A program made the translations under genes and the position numbers. From Flavobacteriaceae bacterium PS02337 (GTDB lineage Bacteria; Bacteroidota; Bacteroidia; Flavobacteriales; Flavobacteriaceae), in NCBI GenBank assembly GCA_029959285.1, contig JASCOE010000011.1, forward strand, positions 176,332-240,331: a stretch of DNA of 64,000 nt, read 5' to 3'. Shown here in pieces: positions 17,020 to 25,525 of this stretch (positions are counted from its first letter, which is position 1; each line of letters begins with the position of its first letter). The notes below the pieces were generated by a model that worked only from the letters and a program-made list of their open reading frames with translations, was not told the origin of the DNA and searched no databases.

Positions 17020-18393
17020 ATGTTAGATTATCTACCGTTTTTATTGGGTTTTGTAATAGCATTATTCCTTGGGATTTACTTAGGAAAATTGCTTACTGCG
17101 TCTAAAAATCAGTCAGAAAAAGCCATTTCTGAAGAAAGATTACATGCATTAAACAATCAATTGCTAATGCAGAAAGAACAATTTGAAAACGAAAAAAATA
17201 ATTTTCAAAAACAATTGCAATTTAATACTTCGGAGAAAGAAAGTATTCGAACAGAAAAAGATAGTTTGGCAATTCAGCTTTCTAAAAAAGAAGTTGACTT
17301 TGAAAATTTATGGGAAAGACATAAAGAACAAAAAAGCGAAATCAACGAACTTCAAGAAAAATTCACCAAAGAGTTTGAAAATCTAGCCAATAAAATTCTC
17401 GAAGAAAAATCGGCAAAATTTACAGAACAAAATAGCGAGAATATGAAAAATATTCTGCTGCCGCTTCAAGATAAAATTCACATTTTTGAACAAAAAGTAG
17501 ATCAAACGCACAAAGAAAGTATTGATTATCATGCCGCGCTTCGCCAGCAGATTATTGGTTTGAGTGAAATGAACGCACAAATGAGCAAAGAAACCTTAAA
17601 TCTTACCAAAGCATTAAAAGGTGATAGCAAAATGCAGGGAAATTGGGGTGAATTGGTTTTAGAACGTGTTTTAGAAAAATCAGGTTTAGAAAAAGGAAGA
17701 GAATACGAAGTACAGCAAAGTTTTACCAATGCCGAAGGAAATCGTGTTTTTCCAGACGTTGTAATTAATCTTCCAGACGGAAAAAAGATGATTGTCGATT
17801 CGAAAGTTTCGCTTGTTGCGTATGAAAAATGGGTAAACGAAGAATCTGATTTATTAAAAGTAGAATTATTAAAAGAACATGTTATTTCTATAAAAAGACA
17901 TGTCGAGCAACTCGGAAACAAAAATTATCACGATTTGTATCAAATAGAAAGTCCAGATTTTGTACTACTTTTTATTCCGATGGAACCCGCTTTTGCCATT
18001 GCGTTAAATGAAGATCCGGCTTTATACACAAAAGCTTTCGATAGAAATATTGTAATTGTAACGCCAAGTACGCTTTTAGCGACTTTAAGAACAATCGACA
18101 GCATGTGGACGAATCAGAAACAGCAAGAAAATGCTTTTGAGATTGCTAGACAAGCGGGCGCCTTATATGATAAATTTGAAGGTTTTGTATCAGATTTGGT
18201 CAGAATCGGAAATAAAATTAAAGACACCAAAACAGAATACGAAAGTGCCATGAACAAATTGGTAGACGGAAAAGGCAATCTAATTTCGAGCGTAGAAAGA
18301 TTAAAAAAAATGGGAGCAAAGGCTAAAAAATCGCTTCCAGAAAATATTATTGCCAGAGCCATAAATTCAGATGAAAATGAATTATTGAATTAA
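17020..18393 (+). CDS. rmuC: DNA recombination protein RmuC
   Basis: 457 residues. An N-terminal membrane helix (LPFLLGFVIALFLGIYLG) is followed by ~140 residues of Lys/Glu-rich coiled coil and then the RmuC domain (~205-400) with KMQGNWGELVLERVLEKSGL, VFPDVVINLPDGKKMIVDSKVS, FVLLFIPMEPAF and IVTPSTLLATLRTI. RmuC carries a PD-(D/E)xK-like nuclease core and limits inversions at repeats in E. coli. The D...DSK motif is intact. It is the first gene of a rightward run ending at 20030, although a repeat element separates it from the next gene. Confidence 0.93.
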   Translation: MLDYLPFLLGFVIALFLGIYLGKLLTASKNQSEKAISEERLHALNNQLLMQKEQFENEKNNFQKQLQFNTSEKESIRTEKDSLAIQLSKKEVDFENLWERHKEQKSEINELQEKFTKEFENLANKILEEKSAKFTEQNSENMKNILLPLQDKIHIFEQKVDQTHKESIDYHAALRQQIIGLSEMNAQMSKETLNLTKALKGDSKMQGNWGELVLERVLEKSGLEKGREYEVQQSFTNAEGNRVFPDVVINLPDGKKMIVDSKVSLVAYEKWVNEESDLLKVELLKEHVISIKRHVEQLGNKNYHDLYQIESPDFVLLFIPMEPAFAIALNEDPALYTKAFDRNIVIVTPSTLLATLRTIDSMWTNQKQQENAFEIARQAGALYDKFEGFVSDLVRIGNKIKDTKTEYESAMNKLVDGKGNLISSVERLKKMGAKAKKSLPENIIARAINSDENELLN

Positions 18394-18397
18394 ATTT

Positions 18398-18534
18398 AAA
18401 CACATAGTAACATAGAAATTTTGATAAAGAAAAGAAGGCGTTTCACTTATATAAATGCACATAGCTATGTGTGAGAAACTGGTTTCTTTCTTTTAATCTT
18501 TTCAAAAAAATTAAAAACTATGTTTCTATGTGTT
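18398..18534 (+). repeat. MITE-like element, copy 1 (inverted termini AACACATAG...)
   Basis: About 137 bp with terminal inverted repeats: left AACACATAGTAACATAG, right end the complement of AACACATAGAAACATAG (16 of 17 match). An internal perfect palindrome CACATAGCTATGTG is flanked by GGCGTTTCACTT and GGTTTCTTTC. A second copy lies in the opposite orientation at 25381-25514. Both copies sit between genes and have the same orientation relative to the flanking genes' transcription. Confidence 0.8.
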
Positions 18535-18570
18535 GAAAAAAATAACTACACATTCCAAAAAAAACAAAAC

Positions 18571-19119
18571 ATGAGTACAGATTTTAAACCCGTTTCTTCA
18601 TCAAAAGTGAGCATATCAGAATTAATGCTTCCGTCGCATACTAATTTTAGCGGTAAAATTCACGGTGGATATATTTTACAATTATTAGATCAAATTGCTT
18701 TTGCTTCTGCGTCAAAATTTAGCGGAAATTATTGTGTAACAGCTTCTGTAGATACGGTAAACTTTTTAAAACCAATTGAAGTTGGAGAATTAGTAACCAT
18801 GAAAGCTTCTGTAAATTATGTTGGAAGAAGTTCTATGGTTGTCGGAATTCGTGTTGAAGCAGAAAATATTCAAACAGGCGCAATAAAACATTGCAATTCG
18901 TCTTATTTTACAATGGTTGCCAAAGATAAAGAAGGTAAAAGTGTTCAAGTTCCGGGATTGATTTTATCTAATCTTCAGGAAGTTCGCCGTTTTAGAAAAG
19001 CAATCAAACACATCGAAGTTCGAAAAGAAGTAGAAGAACACGAAAAATTGGCAGGAATAAGTTCTATCGAAGATTTGGCAAGTTTAGAAAAATATAATGT
19101 TCTTTTAGAAATCAGCTAA
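18571..19119 (+). CDS. Acyl-CoA thioesterase, hotdog fold (YciA/ACOT type)
   Basis: 182 residues from the ATG at 18571. The hotdog signature is SHTNFSGKIHGGYILQLLDQIAF (catalytic region HGGYIL...D), followed by ASVDTVNFLKPIEVGELV and YVGRSSMVVGI. About 50 extra C-terminal residues contain a charged helix (VRRFRKAIKHIEVRKEVEEH), as in Bacteroidota homologues. It hydrolyses acyl-CoA; chain specificity is unknown. A frame open back to 18520 runs into the right end of the MITE-like element, so that extension is artefactual. Confidence 0.88.
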   Translation: MSTDFKPVSSSKVSISELMLPSHTNFSGKIHGGYILQLLDQIAFASASKFSGNYCVTASVDTVNFLKPIEVGELVTMKASVNYVGRSSMVVGIRVEAENIQTGAIKHCNSSYFTMVAKDKEGKSVQVPGLILSNLQEVRRFRKAIKHIEVRKEVEEHEKLAGISSIEDLASLEKYNVLLEIS

Positions 19120-19160
19120 ATTTCTTATATTTATGTAAAACACATTAAATACTAGAAATT

Positions 19161-19556
19161 ATGATAAAGTTCGGATATACAATTTTATACGTTGAAAATG
19201 TAGAAGAATCAATTTCGTTTTATGAAAACGCTTTTGGTTTTTCTAGAAAATTCGTCTCGCCAGACAATGATTATGGCGAATTGGTTACGGGAGAAACAAC
19301 GCTTTCATTTGCTTCAAAAAAATTGGCAGAAAGTAATTTAAAAGAAGGTTTTATAGAAAGCAGTTTAGAAGACAAACCTTTTGCAATAGAAATCGGTTTT
19401 ATTGTGGAAAACGTTCCAGAAGTTTTACAGAAAGCAACTTCATTTGGTGCTGTTATCGTTTTAGAACCTGTAGAAAAACCTTGGGGACAAATTGTAGCAT
19501 ACGTAAGAGACTTAAACGGATTTTTAATTGAAATTTGTACAGAGGTAAAAAGTTAG
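19161..19556 (+). CDS. VOC (glyoxalase/dioxygenase superfamily) protein
   Basis: 131 residues, one VOC module pair: YTILYVENVEESISFYENAFGF at the start, FVENVPEVLQKATSFGA in the middle, and GQIVAYVRDLNGFLIEIC at the end. Potential metal ligands are a Glu in the last strand (IEIC) and residues in the first repeat, but the first-strand His of glyoxalase I is not evident. It could be a lyase, a dioxygenase or a binding protein; the substrate is unknown. It is 41 bp after the thioesterase on the same strand. Confidence 0.85.
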   Translation: MIKFGYTILYVENVEESISFYENAFGFSRKFVSPDNDYGELVTGETTLSFASKKLAESNLKEGFIESSLEDKPFAIEIGFIVENVPEVLQKATSFGAVIVLEPVEKPWGQIVAYVRDLNGFLIEICTEVKS

Positions 19557-19577
19557 TAACAATAAGTTTTTTGTAGA

Positions 19578-20030
19578 ATGAATGTTATAAAGGAGAAGCC
19601 GTATTTTTTATTTATTGGTCTAATAGTAATTCTTTTAAGTTTTGGTTTTTATAAAAGAATGGAAACTATTGATATTAATATTCATGATACTTATTTTGTT
19701 ACTTCCTGGATGTATGGAATGATTGTCATTTCCTTCATTTACGGATTATTAGGTTTGATTTATTTTACACTTTTAAAACTAAAATTTAAACCAATAAACT
19801 GGATGACGGTTTTACATGTTTTAATAAGTATAATTGGTTTAATCGCGCTTTTTATTTTGCCTAAATTGATGCGCGAAGATCTTCCAGTAGATTTTTCAGC
19901 CATAATGGAAAATGCAAAATTCAATGAAAAAATAGCATATGGAATTGGAGTTGCCATTCTTGCCTTATTTGGGGCTCAAATTTTATTTTTCATCAATGTA
20001 ATATATGCTTTAGTAAAAGGAAGAAATTAA
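19578..20030 (+). CDS. Small membrane protein resembling a cytochrome c oxidase subunit I fragment
   Basis: 150 residues with four hydrophobic helices. Residues ~29-62 (TIDINIHDTYFVTSW then GMIVISFIYGLLGLIYF) closely resemble the COX1 helix IX-X region, where the family reads DI-LHDTYYVVAHFHYVLS. The COX1 haem/copper ligand His pair (HFH) is replaced (SWM), so no haem-copper chemistry is expected. The function is unknown. It could be a domesticated fragment or a chance match to a general motif. It is the last of four rightward genes from 17020, 21 bp after the VOC gene. Confidence 0.7.
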   Translation: MNVIKEKPYFLFIGLIVILLSFGFYKRMETIDINIHDTYFVTSWMYGMIVISFIYGLLGLIYFTLLKLKFKPINWMTVLHVLISIIGLIALFILPKLMREDLPVDFSAIMENAKFNEKIAYGIGVAILALFGAQILFFINVIYALVKGRN

Positions 20031-20230
20031 AAATTTTGCATTTCACAACTCTCATTTCACACCAAAAAACATTCACAAATATTTAGCATAAGTTCTCCAA
20101 CTCTGCAAGTTAAAATTTCGTAACTTTAAGTATAACAATTGGGTTACGGAATTTTTTCACTGAGTACTGCCGTTCCATTTATTCTTTTTAAAATAAATTG
20201 AATGACATAATTGTTTAACTGTAGACGATT

Positions 20231-20800
20231 ATGAAAACAACTACCTTATTACTTTTATTTTTTACCGCTATTTCTGTCCTTGCCCAAGACAAATATTTTA
20301 CCAATTCTGGAACTATAAATTTTGAAGCATCTGTTCCTTTATTTGAAGAAGTAAAAGCTGTAAACAGACAGGTTGCCATTCTTTTGGAACCTAAATCCAG
20401 TACTTTTATCTGTACTGTTGCAATCAAAGATTTTCGTTTTAAACTAGATTTAATGCAAGAGCATTTTAACGAAAATTATATGGAAAGTAACCGTTATCCT
20501 AAAGCGGTTTTTAAAGGCAAAATAGAAAAATTTGATTTGAAAGATATCAATGAAATTGAAAAGCCTTATCAGATTAAAGGAAAATTGAATTTGAAAGGAA
20601 AATCAAAAGAGATTGTAGTCAATGCTTTAATTAAACGTGTTCCAGAAGGAATTCAAGTTATTTCAGATTTTCCAATTTCTTTTTCCGATTTTAATATTCG
20701 TATTCCTGCTCCAATAGCGGCTAAAATTTCTCAGACGGCAAATACCGCATTAACGGGAATTGTGCATAGCGATGAGGTAAGTTTTGCGGTCTTAAAATAA
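20231..20800 (+). CDS. Secreted YceI-family protein
   Basis: 189 residues with a signal peptide ending near VLAQ (~19). The YceI lipocalin-like barrel follows: GTINFEASVPLFEEVKAVNR, VAIKDFRFKLDLMQEHFNENYMES, RYPKAVFKGKI, YQIKGKLNLKGKSKEI. YceI proteins bind isoprenoid or fatty-acyl lipids in the periplasm. The neighbour across one base, converging, is the TIGR01777 epimerase of the proposed photoprotection block, where YceI genes are sometimes found. Membership here is speculative. Confidence 0.88.
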   Translation: MKTTTLLLLFFTAISVLAQDKYFTNSGTINFEASVPLFEEVKAVNRQVAILLEPKSSTFICTVAIKDFRFKLDLMQEHFNENYMESNRYPKAVFKGKIEKFDLKDINEIEKPYQIKGKLNLKGKSKEIVVNALIKRVPEGIQVISDFPISFSDFNIRIPAPIAAKISQTANTALTGIVHSDEVSFAVLK

Positions 20801-20801
20801 A

Positions 20802-21713
20802 TTATTTCAAACAATTTATTAAAGTCTTTTCTAAATCTGTGTCTTGAAATTCGAAGCCAGTTCGTTGAATTTTTTCTGAAGAAATTCTCTGACCTGTCAA
20901 AACAACGATGCTCATTTCTCCCAAAAGAATTTTTAGCACAAAAGGAGGCACTTTCGGAAGCCAAATCGAATAACCGTATATTTTAGCTATTATTTTAGAA
21001 AGTCTAGAATTAGTAGTATTGTCGGTAATACATGCATTATACGGACCTTCAAGTTGAGAATCTTGAATACTTTTTAAATAAATATGACATAGATCTTCAA
21101 TATGAATCCAAGGTAGATATTGTTTGCCTGATCCAATTATAGCACCAAAACCAGATTTAAAACTTGGAGTTACTTTTTTTAGAAAACCTTCGTCTTTTCC
21201 TAAAACAATTCCAGTTCGTATTTTAACAGTTCTAATGCCTAAAGCGCCAATCTTATCTGCGGCGCTTTCCCATTTTTGGCAAACCGTTCCTAAAAAATCA
21301 TTTGCTGGCGGTGTTTCTTCTTTGCAAATTTTATGGCTAGTAATGGCACCATAAATTCCAACTGCCGATGCAGAAACAAAAGCGTCCAATTTTTTATTGT
21401 GTTTTTCTAAAACGGACAAGATTAAATCTACTGGTTTGAGACGGCTTTCAAGAAGTGCTTTTTTTCTTCTTTTGGTCCATCTTTTATCAACGATTCCTTC
21501 GCCTGCAAGATGAATGATGTAATCGGCATTTAAAACAGCATTTTCATCAATATAATTCTTCTTTAAATCCCATTTATAGAATGAAATTCTTGGAGTATCT
21601 TCTCTGTCAGAACGACTTAAAACTGATACAGAAAACCCAGCTTCGATAAGAACATCTGTTAAATGTTTTCCAATGAAGCCGCTTCCGCCAGTTAATAGAA
21701 CATTTTGAGCCAT
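20802..21713 (-). CDS. TIGR01777 family NAD-dependent epimerase (SDR39U1/YfcH-like)
   Basis: 303 residues. The Rossmann start is VLLTGGSGFIGKHL, followed by YIIHLAGEGIVDKRWTKRRK (a family hallmark), SRLKPVDLIL, SASAVGIYG, KIRTGIVLGKDEG, PWIHIEDLC and a C-terminal SEKIQRTGFEFQ. The reaction is unknown. In many bacteria this gene co-occurs with photolyase, SRPBCC and light-responsive MerR (LitR) genes, as it does here within 10 kb. It diverges from the TetR-like/ABC1 kinase operon across a 98-bp region with a possible operator. Confidence 0.9.
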   Translation of the reverse strand: MAQNVLLTGGSGFIGKHLTDVLIEAGFSVSVLSRSDREDTPRISFYKWDLKKNYIDENAVLNADYIIHLAGEGIVDKRWTKRRKKALLESRLKPVDLILSVLEKHNKKLDAFVSASAVGIYGAITSHKICKEETPPANDFLGTVCQKWESAADKIGALGIRTVKIRTGIVLGKDEGFLKKVTPSFKSGFGAIIGSGKQYLPWIHIEDLCHIYLKSIQDSQLEGPYNACITDNTTNSRLSKIIAKIYGYSIWLPKVPPFVLKILLGEMSIVVLTGQRISSEKIQRTGFEFQDTDLEKTLINCLK

Positions 21714-21758
21714 AATAGTTTATCATATATTTAACAGTGAAGACTGTTTCATCATTAG

Positions 21759-21787
21759 TAAAGATACTTAAACAATGTTTACCTTTA
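21759..21787. promoter_or_regulatory. Divergent promoter/operator region: back-to-back -7-like boxes around a TAAACA-A-TGTTTA palindrome
   Basis: TATCTTTA on the minus strand (21759-21766) and TACCTTTA on the plus strand (21780-21787) are one base off TAnnTTTG and face outward. Between them lies the 13-base palindrome TAAACAATGTTTA (21769-21781), overlapping ACTTAAACAA (21766-21775). The latter also appears just upstream of the crtI -7 box (29033-29042). A shared repressor site is plausible; this is an inference. Confidence 0.4.
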
Positions 21788-21811
21788 TGGCAAATTCTAA
21801 ATTTTAATAAA

Positions 21812-22471
21812 ATGACGACTAAAAAACAGGTAATTACCAAAGATGATATCGTTTCAAAATATATGGAAGAAGTTTTAGAAAAAGGTCAAAAACCAAAATC
21901 GGTTTATCATTTTGCAAAAGAAAATGATTTTACCGAAGCTGAGTTTTATGCTTTTTTTGGAACATTGGAAGGTTTAGAAAAAGAAATATTCCGTTTGTTT
22001 TTTGAAAACACAGTCAATCTTCTTCACAAAAATGAAGAATATCAGGAATATGACATGAAAAACAAAATGTTGAGTTTTTATTTCACTTTCTTCGAAATGC
22101 TGACTGCGAACAGAAGTTACGTTTTACAATCGCTTAAAGTAGATCGAAATCCGCTTAAAAATTTAGTGCAATTGACAACTCTTAGAAATAGTTTCAAAGA
22201 ATATGTTGCCGAAATTCTAACAGACGATTATAGATTAGAGCAAGAAAAATTTCAGAAATTTCAAGAAAAAGCCATTCAAGAATCGTCTTGTTTGCAATTA
22301 ATGTTGACCATTAAATTCTGGATGGAAGATGAATCTGCTGCTTTTGAGAAAACAGATATTTTTATCGAAAAATCGGTTAACGCTTCATTTGAATTAATGA
22401 ATGTAGCGCCAATGAATCATTTAATAGATTTTGGAAAATTTCTATTTAAAGAAAAAATACACAGCAGATAA
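21812..22471 (+). CDS. TetR-like regulator/partner protein encoded with an ABC1 kinase
   Basis: 219 residues from the ATG at 21812. The N-terminal ~50 residues (ITKDDIVSKYMEEVLEKG, SVYHFAKENDFTEAEFYAFFG) resemble a TetR helix-turn-helix, but without the usual strong DNA-contact motif (TxxxLYYHF). The rest is helical, like a TetR C-terminal domain (VNLLHKNEEYQEY, FFEMLTANRSYV). Its stop overlaps the ABC1 kinase start by one base (TAATG), so the two are translationally coupled. It may regulate or accompany that kinase. The DNA-binding role is uncertain. Confidence 0.75.
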   Translation: MTTKKQVITKDDIVSKYMEEVLEKGQKPKSVYHFAKENDFTEAEFYAFFGTLEGLEKEIFRLFFENTVNLLHKNEEYQEYDMKNKMLSFYFTFFEMLTANRSYVLQSLKVDRNPLKNLVQLTTLRNSFKEYVAEILTDDYRLEQEKFQKFQEKAIQESSCLQLMLTIKFWMEDESAAFEKTDIFIEKSVNASFELMNVAPMNHLIDFGKFLFKEKIHSR

Positions 22472-23775
22472 TGAAAACGATCGACTATATTCCTACCTCA
22501 AAAATTGAGCGCGCTGGAAAACTGGTTCAAACTGGAGCAAAAATTGGCGTAAATTATATAAAACATTATGCCGAGAAAGTTGTAAATCCAGATTTGACTC
22601 GAGATAAACTCAACGAAAACAACGCAGAAGATATTTACGACGGACTTAAAAGCTTAAAAGGAAGCGCCTTGAAAGTAGCGCAAATGTTGAGCATGGACAA
22701 GAATTTTCTTCCGCAGGCTTATGTAGAGAAATTTTCTTTGTCGCAATTTTCAGTTCCGCCACTTTCTGCGCCTTTGGTTTTAAAAACCTTCAAAAATAAT
22801 TTTGGTAAAACGCCGTATGAAATTTTCGACGAGTTTAACCCAAATTCTGTAAATGCGGCAAGTATTGGGCAAGTGCATTTGGCAAAGAAAAATGATAAGA
22901 AACTAGCGGTTAAAATTCAATATCCTGGAGTTGCTAATAGTATTTCGTCAGATTTGGCTTTGGTAAAACCCATTGCGATTAGAATGTTTAATTTGCAAGG
23001 AAAAGATTCTGATAAATATTTTAAAGAAGTTGAAGACAAATTGATTGAAGAAACAAACTATTTGTTAGAATTGAAACAAAGTCAGGAAGTTGTAGAAGCT
23101 TGTAATAAAATAGAAAACATCACTTTCCCTAATTACTATCCGGAGTTTTCATCAGAAAAAATTATTACAATGGATTGGATGACAGGAATTCACCTTTCTG
23201 AATTTACAGCAAAAACATTTGATCAAGAAGTTGGCGATAAAATAGGGCAGGCACTTTGGGACTTTTATATGTACCAAATTCATGTTTTGAGAAAAGTGCA
23301 CGCAGATCCGCATCCGGGAAATTTTTTGGTTGACGATCAAAATCAATTGATTGCTTTGGATTTTGGTTGTATGAAACAAATTCCAGAAGAATTTTACGTG
23401 CCATATTTTGAGTTAATCAATAAAAATGTAATTACAGATCAAAAGCTTTTCAACGAGAAATTATTCGAATTAGAAATTTTGCGTCCAGACGATATACAAG
23501 CAGAAATTGAATATTTTACCGAAATGTTTCATGATTTGTTATCACGTTTTACCAAACCTTTTCAAAACGAAACTTTCGATTTTTCCGATGAGAAATTCTT
23601 TAATGCAATTGCCGAATTAGGAAAACGTTTTTCGGAAGATACAAACTTGAAGAAAATGAACGGAAATCGCGGTTCTAAGCACTTTATTTACATGAATCGT
23701 ACTTTCTTTGGTTTGTACAATTTAATGTTCGATTTGAAAGCTAAAATTGTGGTAGATAATTATTTGAAGTATTAG
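22471..23775 (+). CDS. ABC1/AarF/UbiB family atypical kinase
   Basis: 434 residues. Family motifs in order: KGSALKVAQMLSMD (variant of the KxGQ motif), NAASIGQVHLAK, the ATP Lys in LAVKIQYPGV, EETNYLLEL, HADPHPGNFLV (catalytic Asp and Asn) and LDFGCMKQIP (metal Asp). UbiB/ADCK proteins act in quinone lipid biosynthesis. In this genetic setting (epimerase, photolyase, carotenoid genes) a lipid or quinone stress role is plausible. The KxGQ Gly-Gln is replaced by VAQ, which keeps the Gln. A strong hairpin terminator follows at 23843-23880. Confidence 0.9.
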   Translation: MKTIDYIPTSKIERAGKLVQTGAKIGVNYIKHYAEKVVNPDLTRDKLNENNAEDIYDGLKSLKGSALKVAQMLSMDKNFLPQAYVEKFSLSQFSVPPLSAPLVLKTFKNNFGKTPYEIFDEFNPNSVNAASIGQVHLAKKNDKKLAVKIQYPGVANSISSDLALVKPIAIRMFNLQGKDSDKYFKEVEDKLIEETNYLLELKQSQEVVEACNKIENITFPNYYPEFSSEKIITMDWMTGIHLSEFTAKTFDQEVGDKIGQALWDFYMYQIHVLRKVHADPHPGNFLVDDQNQLIALDFGCMKQIPEEFYVPYFELINKNVITDQKLFNEKLFELEILRPDDIQAEIEYFTEMFHDLLSRFTKPFQNETFDFSDEKFFNAIAELGKRFSEDTNLKKMNGNRGSKHFIYMNRTFFGLYNLMFDLKAKIVVDNYLKY

Positions 23776-23842
23776 GTTTTGTTTCAAGTTTCAAGTTTCA
23801 AGTTGATGAACTTTATATATAGAACTTTGTCAAAATATATAG

Positions 23843-23880
23843 AACTTTGTCAAAGTTTTAAACTTTGACAAAGTTTTTTT
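23843..23880 (+). terminator. Strong hairpin terminator after the ABC1 kinase gene
   Basis: AACTTTGTCAAAGTTT (23843-23858) is exactly complementary to 23860-23875, followed by a T run. The stem has 16 bp on paper, with the centre forming the loop. Confidence 0.8.
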
Positions 23881-23896
23881 CAGTTTAGTTTGTCTT

Positions 23897-23986
23897 CCTG
23901 AGGAACGAAGGATCTCCACAAGTGGCTCGATTTGGTTTATAATCAATCTTTGTAGAGTTTCTTGCGGAGATCCTTCGTTCCTCAGG
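23897..23986. repeat. Inverted repeat element, 26-bp arms (CCTGAGGAACGAAGGATCTC type)
   Basis: Arms 23897-23922 and 23961-23986 match at 25 of 26 positions, with a 38-base loop containing AATCAATCTTTGTAGAG. Its loop and outer ends resemble the element at 26562-26665, so the two belong to one dispersed family. Confidence 0.85.
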
Positions 23987-24066
23987 ATGGCAAGTTTGCG
24001 CATAAATCTGCGTAAAAAATAACCGTCTAGTAAAAACCTGAAACCTAAAACTTGAAATAAAAAAAC

Positions 24067-25362
24067 TTATTTCAAAATCCCCGCTTTATAGGTCGAAATT
24101 GCGCGATCTCTTGCAAAAGCATGATCAACCATTGGTTCATTATAACCAAAATCAAATTCAGGAATCCATTTGCGAATGTATTCTCCTTTTTCGTCAAATT
24201 TCTTTTGCTGAATTTCCGGATTAAAAACTCTAAAATAAGGCGCCGCATCGCAACCCGTTCCTGCAGCCCATTGCCAATTTCCTACATTGGAAGCTAATTC
24301 AAAATCAAGTAATTTTTCTGCGAAATACGCTTCTCCCCATTGCCAATTAATTAGCAAATGTTTGCATAAAAAACTAGCAACTACCATTCGAACACGATTG
24401 TGCATATAACCCGTTTCATTTAGTTGACGCATTCCGGCATCAACCATCGGATATCCGGTTGTTCCAGAACACCAACGTTTAAAATCTTCTTCATTATTTC
24501 GCCATTGAATTCCGTCGTAAGCCGACTTAAAATTATGATTAACACAATTTGGAAAACTGAATAAAATCTGGATAAAGAATTCTCTCCAAATCAATTCGCT
24601 TAAAAAAGTTTGGTTTTTTCTATTTGCCCAGTTTACTAATTTTCGAATGCTAACAGTTCCAAAACGCAAATGTGGTGAAAGATAAGAAGTGCTGTCTAAA
24701 GCAGGAAAATCTCTGGTTTCTTTATAATTAGCAATTTGAGTTAAATTATGTGGCTGAACTTTTATGATGCTTTTTTCAAAACCGATTTCAGATAAATCAG
24801 GAAATTTGAAATTATTTTTTGCAAAATTTGATTGAAATGCAGTCGAATCATTTTCTGAAACCGAACCTAAAAAACGATATTTTTCTAACCATTTATTTTT
24901 ATACGGCGTGTAAACCGTGTAAGGAAGTCCATCTGCTTTTGTGATTTCTTTTTCTTCAAAGATTACATGATCTTTAAATGAAAAAGATTCGATGTTGTTT
25001 TCTTTCAATAAAGATGAAATAAAATTATCGCGTTTAATGGCAAAAGGTTCGTAATCTTTATTGAAGAATACATTTTGAATATCGAATTCTTCTACAAGTG
25101 ATTTCCAAACGTCTTTTGTTTTTCCTTTTTTAATTAAAATGGAAGAATTGAATTTATTTAATTCTGAATTTATTTTTTCAAGTGAATCATAAATAAAAGT
25201 TACTCTAGCATCGTTTTTTGGAAGATGTTCCAGAATATCTTCATCAAAAATGAATAATGGAATTACAGGAAAATCAGATTGGAGAGCGTGAAATAATCCG
25301 GTATTGTCTTCTAAACGCAAATCGCGTCTAAACCAGAAAAGGGTAACTTTTTGTTTTGTCAT
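24067..25362 (-). CDS. phrB: Deoxyribodipyrimidine photolyase (class I CPD type)
   Basis: 431 residues. The N-terminal antenna-domain start is LFWFRRDLRLEDNTGL. The FAD-binding half contains SELIWREFFIQILF, GTTGYPMVDAGMRQLNETGYMHNRVRM and NWQWAAGTGCDAAPYFRVFNP, the class I photolyase signature with the Trp electron chain. It repairs UV dimers using blue light. It heads a minus-strand run toward SRPBCC and crtZ, upstream of which a MITE-like element is inserted. The placement beside carotenoid and B12-regulator genes supports light-induced expression. Confidence 0.92.
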   Translation of the reverse strand: MTKQKVTLFWFRRDLRLEDNTGLFHALQSDFPVIPLFIFDEDILEHLPKNDARVTFIYDSLEKINSELNKFNSSILIKKGKTKDVWKSLVEEFDIQNVFFNKDYEPFAIKRDNFISSLLKENNIESFSFKDHVIFEEKEITKADGLPYTVYTPYKNKWLEKYRFLGSVSENDSTAFQSNFAKNNFKFPDLSEIGFEKSIIKVQPHNLTQIANYKETRDFPALDSTSYLSPHLRFGTVSIRKLVNWANRKNQTFLSELIWREFFIQILFSFPNCVNHNFKSAYDGIQWRNNEEDFKRWCSGTTGYPMVDAGMRQLNETGYMHNRVRMVVASFLCKHLLINWQWGEAYFAEKLLDFELASNVGNWQWAAGTGCDAAPYFRVFNPEIQQKKFDEKGEYIRKWIPEFDFGYNEPMVDHAFARDRAISTYKAGILK

Positions 25363-25380
25363 TGTTGAAGGTAATTTTTA

Positions 25381-25514
25381 AACACATAGAGACATAGATT
25401 TAATTTTCTTTTAAAAAGTTAATTAAAAAGAAACTCATTTCTTCACACATAGCTCTGTGTTTTTATGCAAGTGAAACGCCTTTTCTAGGTTTGTAATCTA
25501 TGTTTCTATGTGTT
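25381..25514 (-). repeat. MITE-like element, copy 2
   Basis: About 134 bp. Left end AACACATAGAGACATAGATT; right end is the complement of AACACATAGAAACATAGATT (19 of 20 match). Its reverse complement aligns along most of its length with 18398-18534, including GGCGTTTCACTT and ACACAGAGCTATGTGTG. Located between the photolyase and SRPBCC genes. Confidence 0.8.
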
Positions 25515-25525
25515 TAATTTTTTAT

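Larger units (their letters stand above)
23776..24066. other. Intergenic repeat-rich region
   Basis: Contains, in order: TTTCAAG heptads (about 23783-23806), a doubled ATATATAGAACTTTGTCAAA, the terminator at 23843-23880, the inverted repeat at 23897-23986, and 7-base units CTGAAAC, CTAAAAC, TTGAAAT near 24036-24057. No coding potential is seen. Confidence 0.7.

Noticed and set aside
18520-18570. Upstream start of the thioesterase
   Set aside because: It lies in the terminal repeat of the MITE-like element.
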